In this document: piece after piece, positions 38,316-47,925 of the stretch
Layout of the letters: every line of letters starts with the position of its first letter
How positions within the stretch are numbered: the first letter of the stretch is position 1
From: a bacterium
GTDB taxonomy: Bacteria > Myxococcota_A > Bradymonadia > UBA7976 > UBA1532
NCBI GenBank assembly: GCA_030426085.1
Contig: JAUHYW010000064.1
Location: 1-61,192 of the forward strand
Direction: 5' to 3'
Length of the DNA stretch: 61,192 bases
Position numbers and translations under genes: made by a program
Notes under the pieces: generated by a model
Database searches by the model: none
The model's input: only the letters and a program-made list of their open reading frames with translations
What the model was told of the DNA's origin: nothing

Positions 38316-40079
38316 TCAGCGCCTTTCCAGGGCCAGGGCGCTGACGCTCGCCGGGGGCAGCGCGATCGGGCCGTCGGCGGGCAGGGGCAGCGCTGTCGGG
38401 TCGGTGGGCGCGGCGACCGCGTCCTGATCGGGCGCGGCGGGATCCCAGGTGGCGCCGTCGACGATCGCCCAGCCCGGCGGCAGCGCCAGCACCAGCGGCT
38501 GGGCCTCGGTCGGATCGCGGTTGAGCACCACCAGCCGGGCGTCGGCGCCGTCGACGAAGGCCACCGCGCTCAGCGCCGGGTGGCGCACGGTCTGCCCGCC
38601 GATTCGGGCCTCCAGGGTGACCTCGGCCTCGGCGATCGGCACGGCCGTCTCGGACAGCATCTGCTCGGCGATGAAGCGGGTGACCCGGGCGCTCGGCATC
38701 TCGACCAGCCCGCCCGGGCCCCGGCGATAGGGCACGTACCACGCCTCGAGCAGCCGGTCGCGGTCGGGGTCGTCGGCCGCCTGGAAGTTCAGCGCCATGT
38801 GCTGCTGGGCCCAGGCCACCCCGATGCGGGCGTAGAACAGCATCAGATCGGCGACGCCCAGCCCGACCACCGCCTGATCGGCCCGGGTGAAGCGGCCCCG
38901 GGCGAAGGCGCCGGCGACGTGGTACTCGGTGATCGCCAGCCGCAGCGGGGTGGGGCGGTCGAGCGCGGCGAGGGCCTCGAGCAGCGCGACGTAGCCCGGG
39001 GCGAAGTGATGGGTGCCGGCCACGAGCGCCGCGTGGTCGTCGGGGCCGTCGAGGCCCACCGTCGAGAGGTCGTCCACCTGGTAGTGATGCACGACGACCG
39101 CCGCCACCGCCGGGTGCCGCAGCAGCGGTTCGAGCCCGGCCAGGGCCGCGTCGAGGCCGCCCCAGGCGTCCATCGGGGCCTGGGACAGCGGCACGAAGAA
39201 CCGGGCGTCGGGCACCTCGGCCTGCATGGCCTCGATGTAGGTCAGCGCCCGGGCGGCGAAGTCGGCCGGATCGGACGACGGCCGCCCGTGCCACGGCGGG
39301 TCGCCGGCGTCGGGGTTGGCGTAGGCATACTGCGATGCGGTGCCATAGCCGGTGTTCCACCAGCCATACGACTCGTTGCCCACCTCGTAGAACGCCGGCC
39401 GCCAGGGGTCGACGCGGCCCCAGTGATGCCGCGCGGCGACCGATGGGTCGTCGGGGTCGATCCCGGTGAGGTGCCGCAGGTAGCGCGCCGCCTCGTCGGC
39501 GGTGCCGGTGCCGAAGTTGACCGTGACGACGGGCTCGGCGCCCATCTCGTCGACCAGGGCCATGTACTGCCAGGGCGCCATGTTGTCGTCGGGCGCGGCC
39601 GCCCGCATGGGATCGACCAGCGGCGCGAAGTGATAGCCATCGCCGCCGAGGGCGCCGTCGATCTGCAAGCCGCTGAACCGCACCAGCGGCGGGCGGCCGT
39701 GGGCCGGGCGGATGCTCGCCATGCGGGCCGCTGCCTCGGCCCGCTCGGGCGTGCGCCACTCGGGGTGCAGCGGGTCGCCCTCGGGGGCGTAGAGGGTGCC
39801 CCGGCCGATGTTCCAGCCGATCAGATCGCCGGTGGGGTGGTCCGGGGCGTCGAGCGCGAGCCGCAGCACGGTCTCGGTCGGGCCGGCGTCGGGCGTGGCA
39901 TCCGGCGCGTCCGGTATGGCATCCGGCGGGTCCGGCGTGGCGTCCGGCGCCCCGTCGACCGCCCGGTCGAGGCTCGATCCATCGGTCGGGCCGACGTCGG
40001 CCGGGGCCGTGATCGGGGCGTCGGTCGGCCCATCGCAGCCGGCCAGCGCGAGCAACGCGATCCACGCGGCTCGCCTCAT
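38316..40079 (-). CDS. GH51-like alpha-L-arabinofuranosidase lipoprotein
   Basis: 587 residues. The ATG at 40079 overlaps the pectate lyase stop (ATGA), so it is translationally coupled. Lipoprotein signal MRRAAWIALLALAGC (Cys15), then a spacer of PDATPDPPDAIPD repeats. A TIM-barrel glycosidase follows: acid/base Glu in EVGNESYGWWN and the likely nucleophile Glu in LAITEYHVAG. The C-terminal strand-rich part (SVSALALERR) is the usual appended beta-sandwich. Clan GH-A members of this type release arabinose from arabinan or arabinoxylan. With the lyase upstream, side-chain trimming of pectin at the cell surface is the likely task. The family number is by resemblance. Confidence 0.78.
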   Translation of the reverse strand: MRRAAWIALLALAGCDGPTDAPITAPADVGPTDGSSLDRAVDGAPDATPDPPDAIPDAPDATPDAGPTETVLRLALDAPDHPTGDLIGWNIGRGTLYAPEGDPLHPEWRTPERAEAAARMASIRPAHGRPPLVRFSGLQIDGALGGDGYHFAPLVDPMRAAAPDDNMAPWQYMALVDEMGAEPVVTVNFGTGTADEAARYLRHLTGIDPDDPSVAARHHWGRVDPWRPAFYEVGNESYGWWNTGYGTASQYAYANPDAGDPPWHGRPSSDPADFAARALTYIEAMQAEVPDARFFVPLSQAPMDAWGGLDAALAGLEPLLRHPAVAAVVVHHYQVDDLSTVGLDGPDDHAALVAGTHHFAPGYVALLEALAALDRPTPLRLAITEYHVAGAFARGRFTRADQAVVGLGVADLMLFYARIGVAWAQQHMALNFQAADDPDRDRLLEAWYVPYRRGPGGLVEMPSARVTRFIAEQMLSETAVPIAEAEVTLEARIGGQTVRHPALSAVAFVDGADARLVVLNRDPTEAQPLVLALPPGWAIVDGATWDPAAPDQDAVAAPTDPTALPLPADGPIALPPASVSALALERR

Positions 40080-41881
40080 CGGCCGGCCGCCGCGTGGTGC
40101 AGGTAGTTCTCGAGGTTGGTGTAGCCGTCGCCGTCCGCGTCGCCGTTGTTGTCGGCCCGGTCGGGGTCGGTGCCCGCGGCCCGCTCGTAGTCATCGGGCA
40201 TGCCGTCCCGGTCGGTGTCGACCACCCGCTGCCCGGCCCGGACCGCGGGCCAGCCGCCCACCTCGTCCTGGCTGTCGATGCGCCGCCCGGTGCCGTTGCG
40301 CACGTCGGCTACGATCCGGGCGTCGACCGGATCCCGGTTCCAGGGGCGGGCCCCGGCCTCGGCGAGCACCGTCTCGAAGGCTTCGTCCGCCGGCTGGGTG
40401 GTGACCGGCCGCATGGCGAACGGGGACCCAGCGGCGTCGTACTCGCCGGCGATGGCGCCCCACGGGTCGACCTCCCACACCAGCCGCCCGTCGCGCCAGA
40501 CATCCCGCCGGTTGTCGATGGCATACAGCGTCACGTTGTTGTTCGCGGTCGGCTCGAACAGGTGCAGGTCGCCGCTGTCGGCCCCGAAGACCATCGCGTT
40601 GCCCACGTAGTTCATGCGGATCCAGTCGCTCTCGCCGCTGGTGTAGCCGCTGTTGTTGCAGTTGTAGATCACGTTGTTGCGGATGTCGGCCATCATCCGC
40701 TGATCGCGCTCGTAGGTCCCCACCGCGGGGTTGCGGTTGTTGTTGTGCGCGAAGAGGGTGTGATGCACCGTCACGTCGGCGTCGCCCTCCGAGGGCTTGA
40801 TCAGCGATCCCATGCTGTGGCCGTCGCGGTCGGGGTCGTACTCTCCGTGGAACAGCTCGGTGTGATGCAGCCCCTCGGCGACGATGGCATATTGCACCGT
40901 CAGGTTGTCGACGCGGCTGCCTGCGCTGAGCGACTCGTCGATGCCCCACGAGGCCGAGACGTGGTCGATGATGATCGCGCTGCCGCTCACGGTGAGGCTG
41001 TCTTCGGTGAAGCCGTCCCGGTCGCGGGTCGCCTTGCGGATGTCGCCCGCCCGGAAGCGCAGGTGGCGGATGATCAGGTGATCGCCCCGCAGGTCGGTCT
41101 GATAGCCCCGGAGGGTGATGCCGTCCCCCGGCGCCGTCTCGCCGGCGATCGTCAGCCGCGAGCGGTCGCTGCGCAGGGGCGAGCGCAGGTCGATGAGCCC
41201 GCCGACGTCGAATACGATCGTGCGCGGCCCGCCGTCGCCGGCGAGCCCGGCCCGCAGCGAGCCCGGCCCGCTGTCGGCGGCGGTGGTGACGTGATAGACG
41301 TCGCCCCCCCGGCCGCCGCGGGCGTACATGCCCTCGCCCTCGGCCCCGGGGAAGGCCGGGCAGTCGTCCTCGGCGCAGCGGGCGGCGAGAGGGCGGCAGC
41401 GCCCGTCGACGCAGTCGGCCCCGCCGGGGCACGCCGCCGGGCAGTCGAAGGTGCCCCCGCAGCCGTCGTCGAAGCCCGCCCCGCACGCCTGGGGGGCCGT
41501 CGCGCAGGTCAGCGGCTCGCAGTGATCGGCCGCGCCGCAGACGCAGTAGTCGGACTCATGCCCGCTGTCGCAGGGCACGGCGGCCCGGTCGTGGTCGGCG
41601 GCGCAGACGGCGTCGAGGTTCTCGTGGGCCCGCAGGCAGGTCAGCCCGGCGGCGGCGCACACCGCCGCGCAGCCCCGGCCGTCTTCGTAGACCGCCTCGC
41701 AGGTGTTCGGCCCGGCGGCGCACAGCGCGACGCCGTCGATCGCTTCGAGCGGGGCGCAGTCCATGCGCGGCGGCGGGTCGGGGTCGGGCGCGCCGCCCTG
41801 CTCGGTGCACGCCAGGCCGGCGAGCAACGCCAGGCAGGCCGACGCCAGCGCCGGCCGGATCGAAGACGGGGGATGCAGCAT
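40076..41881 (-). CDS. Pectate-lyase-like parallel beta-helix lipoprotein
   Basis: 601 residues; GGAGGTGA lies four bases before the ATG. Lipoprotein signal ends LLAGLAC (Cys25). Residues to about 180 are Cys-rich modules. The lyase domain begins FPGAEGEGMYARGGRGG and VYHVTTAADSGPGSLR, the hallmark opening of PL1-type lyases, then TIAGETAPGDGITLRGYQ, IIRHLRFRAGD and NPAVGTYERDQRM. The tail has DTDRDGMPDDYERAAGTDP and DADGDGYTN, calcium-binding TSP3/dockerin-like loops. It should cleave polygalacturonate or pectin by beta-elimination outside the cell. It is the first gene of a coupled pair with the arabinofuranosidase. Confidence 0.82.
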   Translation of the reverse strand: MLHPPSSIRPALASACLALLAGLACTEQGGAPDPDPPPRMDCAPLEAIDGVALCAAGPNTCEAVYEDGRGCAAVCAAAGLTCLRAHENLDAVCAADHDRAAVPCDSGHESDYCVCGAADHCEPLTCATAPQACGAGFDDGCGGTFDCPAACPGGADCVDGRCRPLAARCAEDDCPAFPGAEGEGMYARGGRGGDVYHVTTAADSGPGSLRAGLAGDGGPRTIVFDVGGLIDLRSPLRSDRSRLTIAGETAPGDGITLRGYQTDLRGDHLIIRHLRFRAGDIRKATRDRDGFTEDSLTVSGSAIIIDHVSASWGIDESLSAGSRVDNLTVQYAIVAEGLHHTELFHGEYDPDRDGHSMGSLIKPSEGDADVTVHHTLFAHNNNRNPAVGTYERDQRMMADIRNNVIYNCNNSGYTSGESDWIRMNYVGNAMVFGADSGDLHLFEPTANNNVTLYAIDNRRDVWRDGRLVWEVDPWGAIAGEYDAAGSPFAMRPVTTQPADEAFETVLAEAGARPWNRDPVDARIVADVRNGTGRRIDSQDEVGGWPAVRAGQRVVDTDRDGMPDDYERAAGTDPDRADNNGDADGDGYTNLENYLHHAAAGR

Positions 41882-42151
41882 GAGGTCACCTCCGGGTTGG
41901 TGAGCCGATGGCAAAGCAGGTTGCGCGCCACGCGCGCGCCCGCCCGACGGATGACTGAGCGGGGCTGTGACGGGCCCGCGACGGGGGCTGGCGGCCGGGG
42001 TGAGACACCGGCGCCCCACGGTGCGCGCGCCGCCGGTGGGGCCAGCGCACCCCAGCGGCGCTCGGAGTGGGCGTCCGACGGCCCGTTTACGGGTCTCGAG
42101 GCGTGGCATGGCCTTCGCAGTCTGCTGCGAATCCCAGCCATGGAGGATGCC

Positions 42152-44818
42152 ATGCCGACCCATCTCCGCCCCCTCGTGTACCCGCTGATGTCCCTCGCCC
42201 TGCTCGCAGCCGGCTGCGCCTCGCCGGTGCCCGAGCCGCCCGACTCCGGCGAGGCCCCGCCCGAGGCGCCCGAACAGAGCCCGCCCGACGCGCCGGCCGA
42301 TCCCCAGGTCGAGTCGCCGGCCGAGGGCTGGGTCATCTACGTCACCGGCCCGGCGGGCGTCGAGGAGCGCCACGTCGCGCCCGACCCCGCATTGCACGAC
42401 ACCGACGGCGACGGCCTCGACGATGAGACCGAGCGCGCGCTGCGGCTCGACCCCACCGCCGCCGACACCGACGGCGACGGCCTCGACGATCGCTTCGAGG
42501 TGCACGAGCTGGGCAGCCGGGCCGATCACATCGACTCCGACGGCGACGCCGCCGGCGACCCCCGCTTCTGGGACGGCGGCGAGGTCGAGCGCATCGGCAG
42601 CTCGCCGGCGATGGCCGACACCGACGGGGATGGCTTCGACGATCGCTTCGAGCACGTCGAGCTGCGCACCGACCCCCGCGTCGCCGATCTGCCCCGCCTG
42701 CGCATCGAGCTGGAGAGCGTGCCCGAGATCGGGCTGAACACCCGGCTGGCGACCGGCGAGAGCGACAGCATCACCGTCGACGAGAGCGCCACCCGCAGCA
42801 TCTCGATGACCCAGGGTGAGAGCCGCGCGGTGCAGGAGTCCATCGCGCTGTCGGTGGGCTTCGGCGTCAACGCCAACGCGGGCCTGACCGACTTCGGCTT
42901 CGGCGTCAGCGCGAGCACCGATCTGACGACGACCTCGTCGGTCACCCTGACCCTCGACCGCAGCTACACCGAGGCCGCCGCGGCGACCCTCGGCCGGGCC
43001 CGCCAGCGCAGCGCCTCCCGCGAGCTGACGATCGAGGGGGGCTACGTGGCCTTCCCGGTCTCGCTGGAGAACGTGGGCCCGGTGGCCTTCACCCTGCGCA
43101 ACGCCTCGATGACCCTGCTGCACCGCGACCCGCGCAACCCGTGGATCCGGCGGGCGCTGAGCCACCTCGAGACCGCCGACGGGCGCAGCGCCTTCCCCCC
43201 GCGCACGCTCGGCCCGGGGGACGCCCACCGCAACGTGTACTTCCGCCGGGACAACCTCGGCTGGGAGGACGCCGCGGCGCTGATCGCCGATCCGCGGGGG
43301 CTGGAGGTCGAGGTCTCGGGCTACGAGCTGGTCGACGGCGAGGGGCGCGCGTTCGCTCACGATGGCACGCTGCGCCGCACCCGGACGGCGACGCTGGTGA
43401 TCGACCGCGGGCCGGGTCGGGGCGAGGTCGAGCGGGCGGTGCTGGCGACCAACCTGCGGCTCGACCCGGCGACCGGCGAGCCGCTCGGCGTCGCCGTCGA
43501 CGAGGCGCTGCGGAGCTGGCTGGGGCATACCTTCGAGGTCGAGGTCGTCGAGGACGCCGCCGGGCTGCCGGTGCGGGTGCTGGCGGCGCTCGACGGGCAG
43601 CGGGCCGAGGGCTCGATGCACGACGACGGGCCCGATCGGTGGACGGTGGTCCGGGTGCGGGGTGGCGTCGCCCGCCCGGTGGTGGAGGACTTCGATGGCA
43701 TCCGCCTGCTGCCCGGGGACGCGCTGCACCTGGTCTACGACGAGGACCGCGACCGGGATGGGCTCGGTATCCGCACCGAGCGGGCCCTGGGCACGAGCGA
43801 CCTCGAGCGGGACACCGACGGCGACGGCCTGGAGGACGGCGAGGAGGTGCTGCCCGGCTGGGCCCCCGGCGAGCCGCGCCCCGAAGCCATCTCCGATCCC
43901 ACCCGGGCCGACACCGACGGGGACGGGCTGGACGACGGCGCCGAGCGGGCGGCGGGCACCGACGCCTTCTCCCCCGACACCGACGGCGACGGGCTGGGGG
44001 ATGCCATCGACCGCGCGCCGCTGGACGTCGATCGCTACACGCTCGAAGACCTCGACGCCCGGACCATCGACGGCGGCGCCGCGCTGGAGCTGACCTGGGC
44101 CCCGGTGGCCAGCCCGGGGGTCGAGGCGATCCACATCGTGCGCGAGCCGGGGGATGACTTCGGTCGCTTCGGCGCGCTGCCCGATGACATCCTGGCGCTC
44201 GATCCGGCCGACATCGCCGACGACCTCGGCGGCGCGGTGGTGGCCCGCCTGGGGCCCGGCGCGACCCGGCTGGTCGACGCGCCCCCGGCCGAGGCCGACG
44301 TCTGGCGCTACCTGGCGTTCGTCCGCTACGCCGGGGTCGGGTTGCTGCCGGCGGGTCAGTGGGTCATCGAGCACGACCACGTCCAGCGCTTCGACCGGGT
44401 GCAGGTGGCGCTGGAGCGCCTGACCCTGGTGGGCAGCGATGACTGCACGGTGCATTGGGAGATGGCGGTCTCGGCGGTGGGCGCCGCCGACAGCCAGCGG
44501 GCCGCCTCGCCCGGTGGGGTGCGCATGGAGGGCGGCGCGGTGTCGCTGGCCGGGGCCGATCCGGCGTACGTGGCGGGGCAGGCGGTGGTGGCCGAGGGCG
44601 GCGAGGGGCTCGAGATGTCGCTGCGCATGTGGCGCACGAGCAGCTTCGGCGGGTCGGACCGGCTGAACAGCCACACCGTGCACCACGACGCGGGCGACGA
44701 CGGGGCCCGGTTCACGCTGGCGTTCGATCAGATCAGCGACCCCGGCGAGTGCCGGGTGGACGTGACCTACCGGGTGGATGTCATCGAGCGGGGGCTGGTG
44801 GATCCCGGCGCGCCGTGA
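42152..44818 (+). CDS. TSP3-repeat lipoprotein with a Ser/Thr-rich possible pore-forming segment
   Basis: 888 residues; GGAGG lies five bases before the ATG at 42152. Lipoprotein signal ends LAAGC (Cys22), then a Pro/Glu spacer. Calcium-binding thrombospondin type 3 loops (DTDGDGLDD and variants) occur at about 90-170 and again at about 550-630. Between them lies a stretch (about 210-290) of alternating small polar and hydrophobic residues (ESIALSVGFGVNANAG, VSASTDLTTTSSVTLTL), the pattern of aerolysin/ETX-MTX2 insertion regions, then a beta-rich domain. The C-terminal about 230 residues resemble fibronectin-like beta modules. A pore-forming or adhesive surface protein is possible; this is inferred from composition. 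Its end overlaps the acyltransferase gene on the other strand by 38 bp. Confidence 0.72.
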   Translation: MPTHLRPLVYPLMSLALLAAGCASPVPEPPDSGEAPPEAPEQSPPDAPADPQVESPAEGWVIYVTGPAGVEERHVAPDPALHDTDGDGLDDETERALRLDPTAADTDGDGLDDRFEVHELGSRADHIDSDGDAAGDPRFWDGGEVERIGSSPAMADTDGDGFDDRFEHVELRTDPRVADLPRLRIELESVPEIGLNTRLATGESDSITVDESATRSISMTQGESRAVQESIALSVGFGVNANAGLTDFGFGVSASTDLTTTSSVTLTLDRSYTEAAAATLGRARQRSASRELTIEGGYVAFPVSLENVGPVAFTLRNASMTLLHRDPRNPWIRRALSHLETADGRSAFPPRTLGPGDAHRNVYFRRDNLGWEDAAALIADPRGLEVEVSGYELVDGEGRAFAHDGTLRRTRTATLVIDRGPGRGEVERAVLATNLRLDPATGEPLGVAVDEALRSWLGHTFEVEVVEDAAGLPVRVLAALDGQRAEGSMHDDGPDRWTVVRVRGGVARPVVEDFDGIRLLPGDALHLVYDEDRDRDGLGIRTERALGTSDLERDTDGDGLEDGEEVLPGWAPGEPRPEAISDPTRADTDGDGLDDGAERAAGTDAFSPDTDGDGLGDAIDRAPLDVDRYTLEDLDARTIDGGAALELTWAPVASPGVEAIHIVREPGDDFGRFGALPDDILALDPADIADDLGGAVVARLGPGATRLVDAPPAEADVWRYLAFVRYAGVGLLPAGQWVIEHDHVQRFDRVQVALERLTLVGSDDCTVHWEMAVSAVGAADSQRAASPGGVRMEGGAVSLAGADPAYVAGQAVVAEGGEGLEMSLRMWRTSSFGGSDRLNSHTVHHDAGDDGARFTLAFDQISDPGECRVDVTYRVDVIERGLVDPGAP

Positions 44819-45686
44819 CCGCCCGGTCGGTGAGCAGGGCTTGCAGGGTGGCTTCGACCCGCTCTCCCATCCCGTCGATGTCATCCCCGTGGGGCCCGCT
44901 CAGGTCGTCGAATGACACCGGCGGCCCGATGTGGAAGCTGATCGGGGCCGGCACGATCGGCAGGTAGATCAGCGGCGTACCGAGCCATACGAACGTCAGC
45001 CCCAGGCGCAGCGGCCACCACAGGTCGGAGGTCAGCAGCAGCGCGGCCACCAGCACCCCGAGCAGGCTCAGCGCCCACCGTTTCTCGCCCATCAGGCGCG
45101 CGGGCAGGATCAGCAGGTGGGCCAGCAGCCGCGAGCGCAGCAGGATCGGGGCGGTCCAGTGGCTGCCGCGGATGGCCATCGGCACGATCGGCACCCCGGC
45201 CCGGCGGGCGATGCGCACGTAGCCCCGCCGCCGGTTGAAGTCGACCCGGTTCGCCTGCCAGAACGGGCGCTGGGTCTCGTATCCGCCCCCCGGGAAGACC
45301 AGGATCGGCACGCCCTCGGCCAGCGCCTCGGCGGCGGCGGCGTAGGTCGAGGGGATGGTCCCGATCTGGCGGTGCATCTCGTCGGCGGGCCACATCTGGA
45401 AGCCGATGGGGTGGGCCAGGGCGGTCAGCGGGCGCTCGGGGCCGATCCGGTCGAGGTAGAGCCAGGCGAAGCTGAGGATCTCGGCCAGCCCGAGGCCCGC
45501 CGAGTGGTTGGCCACGAGCAGGAACGGGCCGTCGGGCAGGCGCTCGAGGCCCTCGATTCGAGGGCGGAAGTACAGCCGCACCACGGGCCCAACGAACCGG
45601 CGGATGATCGAGACGGCGCGCGCGGTGGGACGCCCGATCCCGACGCGGGGGTCGGGCCGGATGGCGTCCCAGTCGCGGCGGCTCAC
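44781..45686 (-). CDS. PlsC-like lysophospholipid acyltransferase
   Basis: 301 residues. The GTG at 45686 begins two bases after the stop of the ABC ATPase, so translation is probably coupled. ANHSAGLGLAEI stands where the catalytic HX4D motif is expected, but the Asp is missing (Gly at that place, Glu three residues on). Motif III FPGGGYETQRPFW and motif IV AGVPIVPMAIRG are good. Two membrane segments follow (ALSLLGVLVAALLLTS and PLRLGLTFVWLGTPLIYLPI). It probably moves an acyl chain to a lysolipid at the inner membrane, with a variant active site. It is the last gene of the transporter operon. Confidence 0.72.
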   Translation of the reverse strand: MSRRDWDAIRPDPRVGIGRPTARAVSIIRRFVGPVVRLYFRPRIEGLERLPDGPFLLVANHSAGLGLAEILSFAWLYLDRIGPERPLTALAHPIGFQMWPADEMHRQIGTIPSTYAAAAEALAEGVPILVFPGGGYETQRPFWQANRVDFNRRRGYVRIARRAGVPIVPMAIRGSHWTAPILLRSRLLAHLLILPARLMGEKRWALSLLGVLVAALLLTSDLWWPLRLGLTFVWLGTPLIYLPIVPAPISFHIGPPVSFDDLSGPHGDDIDGMGERVEATLQALLTDRAVTARRDPPAPAR

Positions 45687-45687
45687 C

Positions 45688-46695
45688 TCAGCGGTCGGCG
45701 TGCACCGCGTCGAGGCGCAGGCAGGCGGCGGCCCGGCCCGGCTTCTCGCCGATGGGCACCAGCTCGGGCATCGTCTCGGCGCACGCGTCGGCGGCGTAGT
45801 CGCAGCGGTTGCGGAACCGGCACCCGCTGGGGAACTGCGTCGCGCTGGGCACCATGCCCCGGATGGTCGCCAGCCGGTCCTGCTCGGCGGCATCGATGTC
45901 GGGCAGCGACTTGAACAGCCCCAGGGTGTAGGGATGCTGCGGGTCGTCGAACAGGGTGTGCACGTCGGCGGTCTCGACCACCCGCCCGGCGTACATCACA
46001 CACACCCGATGGCTCATCTCGGCGACCACCCCCAGGTCGTGGGTGATCAGGATGATCGCCATGCCCATCTCTTCCTGCAGGTCGCGCAGCAGATCGAGGA
46101 TCTGGGCCTGGATGGTCACGTCGAGCGCCGTCGTCGGCTCGTCGGCGATGAGCAGCTTGGGGTTGCAGGCGAGCGCCATGGCGATCATCACCCGCTGCTT
46201 CATGCCGCCCGACATCTGGTGGGGGTAGTCGTCCACCCGCTTGGCCGGGTCGGGGATGCCCACCCGCTCGAGCAGCTTGATGGCTTCCAGCCGCGCGTCG
46301 CGCTTGCTCAGGCCCTTGTGCTGGCGCAGCGACTCGCCGATCTGGGCCCCGACCTTGAAGATCGGGTTGAGGCTCGTCATGGGCTCCTGGAAGATCATGG
46401 CGATGTCGTCGCCGCGCAGCTTGCGCATCTCGCGCTCGGGCAGCTTCAGCAGGTCGCGGCCGTCGAATACGATGCGCCCGCCGGGGTGGAACCCGGGGGG
46501 CATCGGCACCAGCCGCATCACCGACAGGCTGGTGACCGACTTGCCGCAGCCGCTCTCGCCGACGATGCCCAGCGTCTCGCCGGGGGCCACCGAGAAGCTG
46601 ACGTCGTCCACCGCCCGGGCGATGCCGTTCGACGTCTTGAAATAGGTCTGGAGGTTCTGGACCTCGAGGATCGGCGCGGGCTTCGTCTCTGCCAT
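45688..46695 (-). CDS. Oligopeptide/dipeptide ABC transporter ATPase (DppD/OppD type)
   Basis: 335 residues from the ATG at 46695, with AGAGGG upstream. Walker [10 protein letters not shown]-loop [12 protein letters not shown], signature MSGGMKQRV, Walker [13 protein letters not shown] and switch ITHDLGVV are all intact. The C-terminal oligo_HPY region has the Cys cluster [14 protein letters not shown], which in this family can hold an iron-sulfur cluster. It powers import together with the two permeases upstream. Most Dpp/Opp systems have a second ATPase (DppF/OppF) and none is encoded here, so it may act as a homodimer or borrow a partner from elsewhere. Confidence 0.93.
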   Translation of the reverse strand: MAETKPAPILEVQNLQTYFKTSNGIARAVDDVSFSVAPGETLGIVGESGCGKSVTSLSVMRLVPMPPGFHPGGRIVFDGRDLLKLPEREMRKLRGDDIAMIFQEPMTSLNPIFKVGAQIGESLRQHKGLSKRDARLEAIKLLERVGIPDPAKRVDDYPHQMSGGMKQRVMIAMALACNPKLLIADEPTTALDVTIQAQILDLLRDLQEEMGMAIILITHDLGVVAEMSHRVCVMYAGRVVETADVHTLFDDPQHPYTLGLFKSLPDIDAAEQDRLATIRGMVPSATQFPSGCRFRNRCDYAADACAETMPELVPIGEKPGRAAACLRLDAVHADR

Positions 46696-46703
46696 GGGAC
46701 CCT

Positions 46704-47921
46704 CTACTGCAGGCTGCGGGGGTCGGCCGCGTCCCGCAGGCCGTCGCCGAGGAAGTTGAAGGCCATCACCGCCACGAAGATGAAGTAGCCCGGGGTCACC
46801 ACCCACCGGTAGTCGGTCAGGTAGGCCACGTTCTGCGCCTCGCGCAGCATCAGGCCCCACGAGGCCTCGGGCTCCTGGATGCCGACGCCGAGGAAGCTCA
46901 GGGCCACCTCGCCGAGGATGTAATACGGGATGTACAGCGTCGCGGTCACGATCACGAAGCTGAGCGTATTGGGCAGGATGTGGCGCACGATGATCGGCAG
47001 CCGGCCGAGCCCCATCGCCTCCGCGGCGACGACGTAGTCGTTCTCCTTGATCGCCAGCACCATGCCCCGGATGACGCGGCTGTTGGCCGCCCAGCCGACG
47101 AACGCGAGCACGACGATCATGATGAAGTAGCTCTCGGTGCTGTCGAGGTCCTGCCCGAACGCCTGACGCACGGTGAGGATGAGGTACAGCCCGGGGATGG
47201 CCAGGATGACTTCGACGAGGCGCATGAGCACGAAGTCGGTGCGGCCGCCGAAGTAGCCGGCGACGCCGCCGATGAGCATGCCCAGCGACATGCTGATGAG
47301 GATGCCCACGATGCCCACCGACAGGCTGATGCGGCTGCCGTAGAGGATACGGGTGAAGACGTCCCGCCCGAACCGATCGCTGCCGAACAGGAAGATGGGG
47401 GTCTGCCCGTCGGCCGCGCCGAAGAGGTGGGTTTCGAACTCCATGCCGAGGAAGGTGTACGGGTCGCCCTGGACGAAGAAGTCGATCTCGACCACCTCGT
47501 TGCGGGTGTCCGCGTACTCGGGGATGTTGGCGCTGAGCCGCTCGAGCCGGTAGACGAACGGGCCCCGCCAGTTGCCCGCGTCGTCCCAGAACGAGATGTC
47601 GTCGATCTGCGGGGGGTGCCAGTTGTCGTCCCGGAACTGGTTCTGATAGCTGTACGGCGACAGGAACCCGGCGAAGATCGCCCCGGCGTACAGGAAGCCG
47701 AGCACCCACATCCCGAACATCGCCGGGCGGTTGGGGCGCAGCTTGCCCCACAGGATCTCCCACGGCGAGCGGCCGCCGGAGGGGTTGGCCAGCTCCTCGT
47801 CGGGCGGGGGCCCCGGCGGCTGATGGGGCGGCTCACCGGGGGTGGCCACCGCCGGCTCGGCGGGGTCGGCGGCCCGGGCCTCGTCGACGCTCATCGGGTC
47901 GGGCTTGTCGAGGTCGACCAT
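46704..47921 (-). CDS. Peptide ABC transporter permease (DppC/OppC type)
   Basis: 405 residues; the start lies 5 bases after the stop of the preceding permease. A Pro-rich cytoplasmic N-terminus of about 55 residues precedes the first membrane helix ([19 protein letters not shown]), followed by a periplasmic region of about 100 residues and [20 protein letters not shown]. The binding-protein-dependent transport EAA loop reads [18 protein letters not shown]. Five further helices follow. It forms the translocation path with the DppB-like partner. Slightly longer than usual (about 300) owing to its N-terminal and periplasmic extensions. Confidence 0.93.
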   Translation of the reverse strand: MVDLDKPDPMSVDEARAADPAEPAVATPGEPPHQPPGPPPDEELANPSGGRSPWEILWGKLRPNRPAMFGMWVLGFLYAGAIFAGFLSPYSYQNQFRDDNWHPPQIDDISFWDDAGNWRGPFVYRLERLSANIPEYADTRNEVVEIDFFVQGDPYTFLGMEFETHLFGAADGQTPIFLFGSDRFGRDVFTRILYGSRISLSVGIVGILISMSLGMLIGGVAGYFGGRTDFVLMRLVEVILAIPGLYLILTVRQAFGQDLDSTESYFIMIVVLAFVGWAANSRVIRGMVLAIKENDYVVAAEAMGLGRLPIIVRHILPNTLSFVIVTATLYIPYYILGEVALSFLGVGIQEPEASWGLMLREAQNVAYLTDYRWVVTPGYFIFVAVMAFNFLGDGLRDAADPRSLQ

Positions 47922-47925
47922 CGCC

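Noticed and set aside
41882-44884. Upstream part of a long minus-strand frame opposite the TSP3 lipoprotein gene
   Set aside because: Antisense shadow; the pectate lyase has its own strong ribosome site and signal peptide at 41881.
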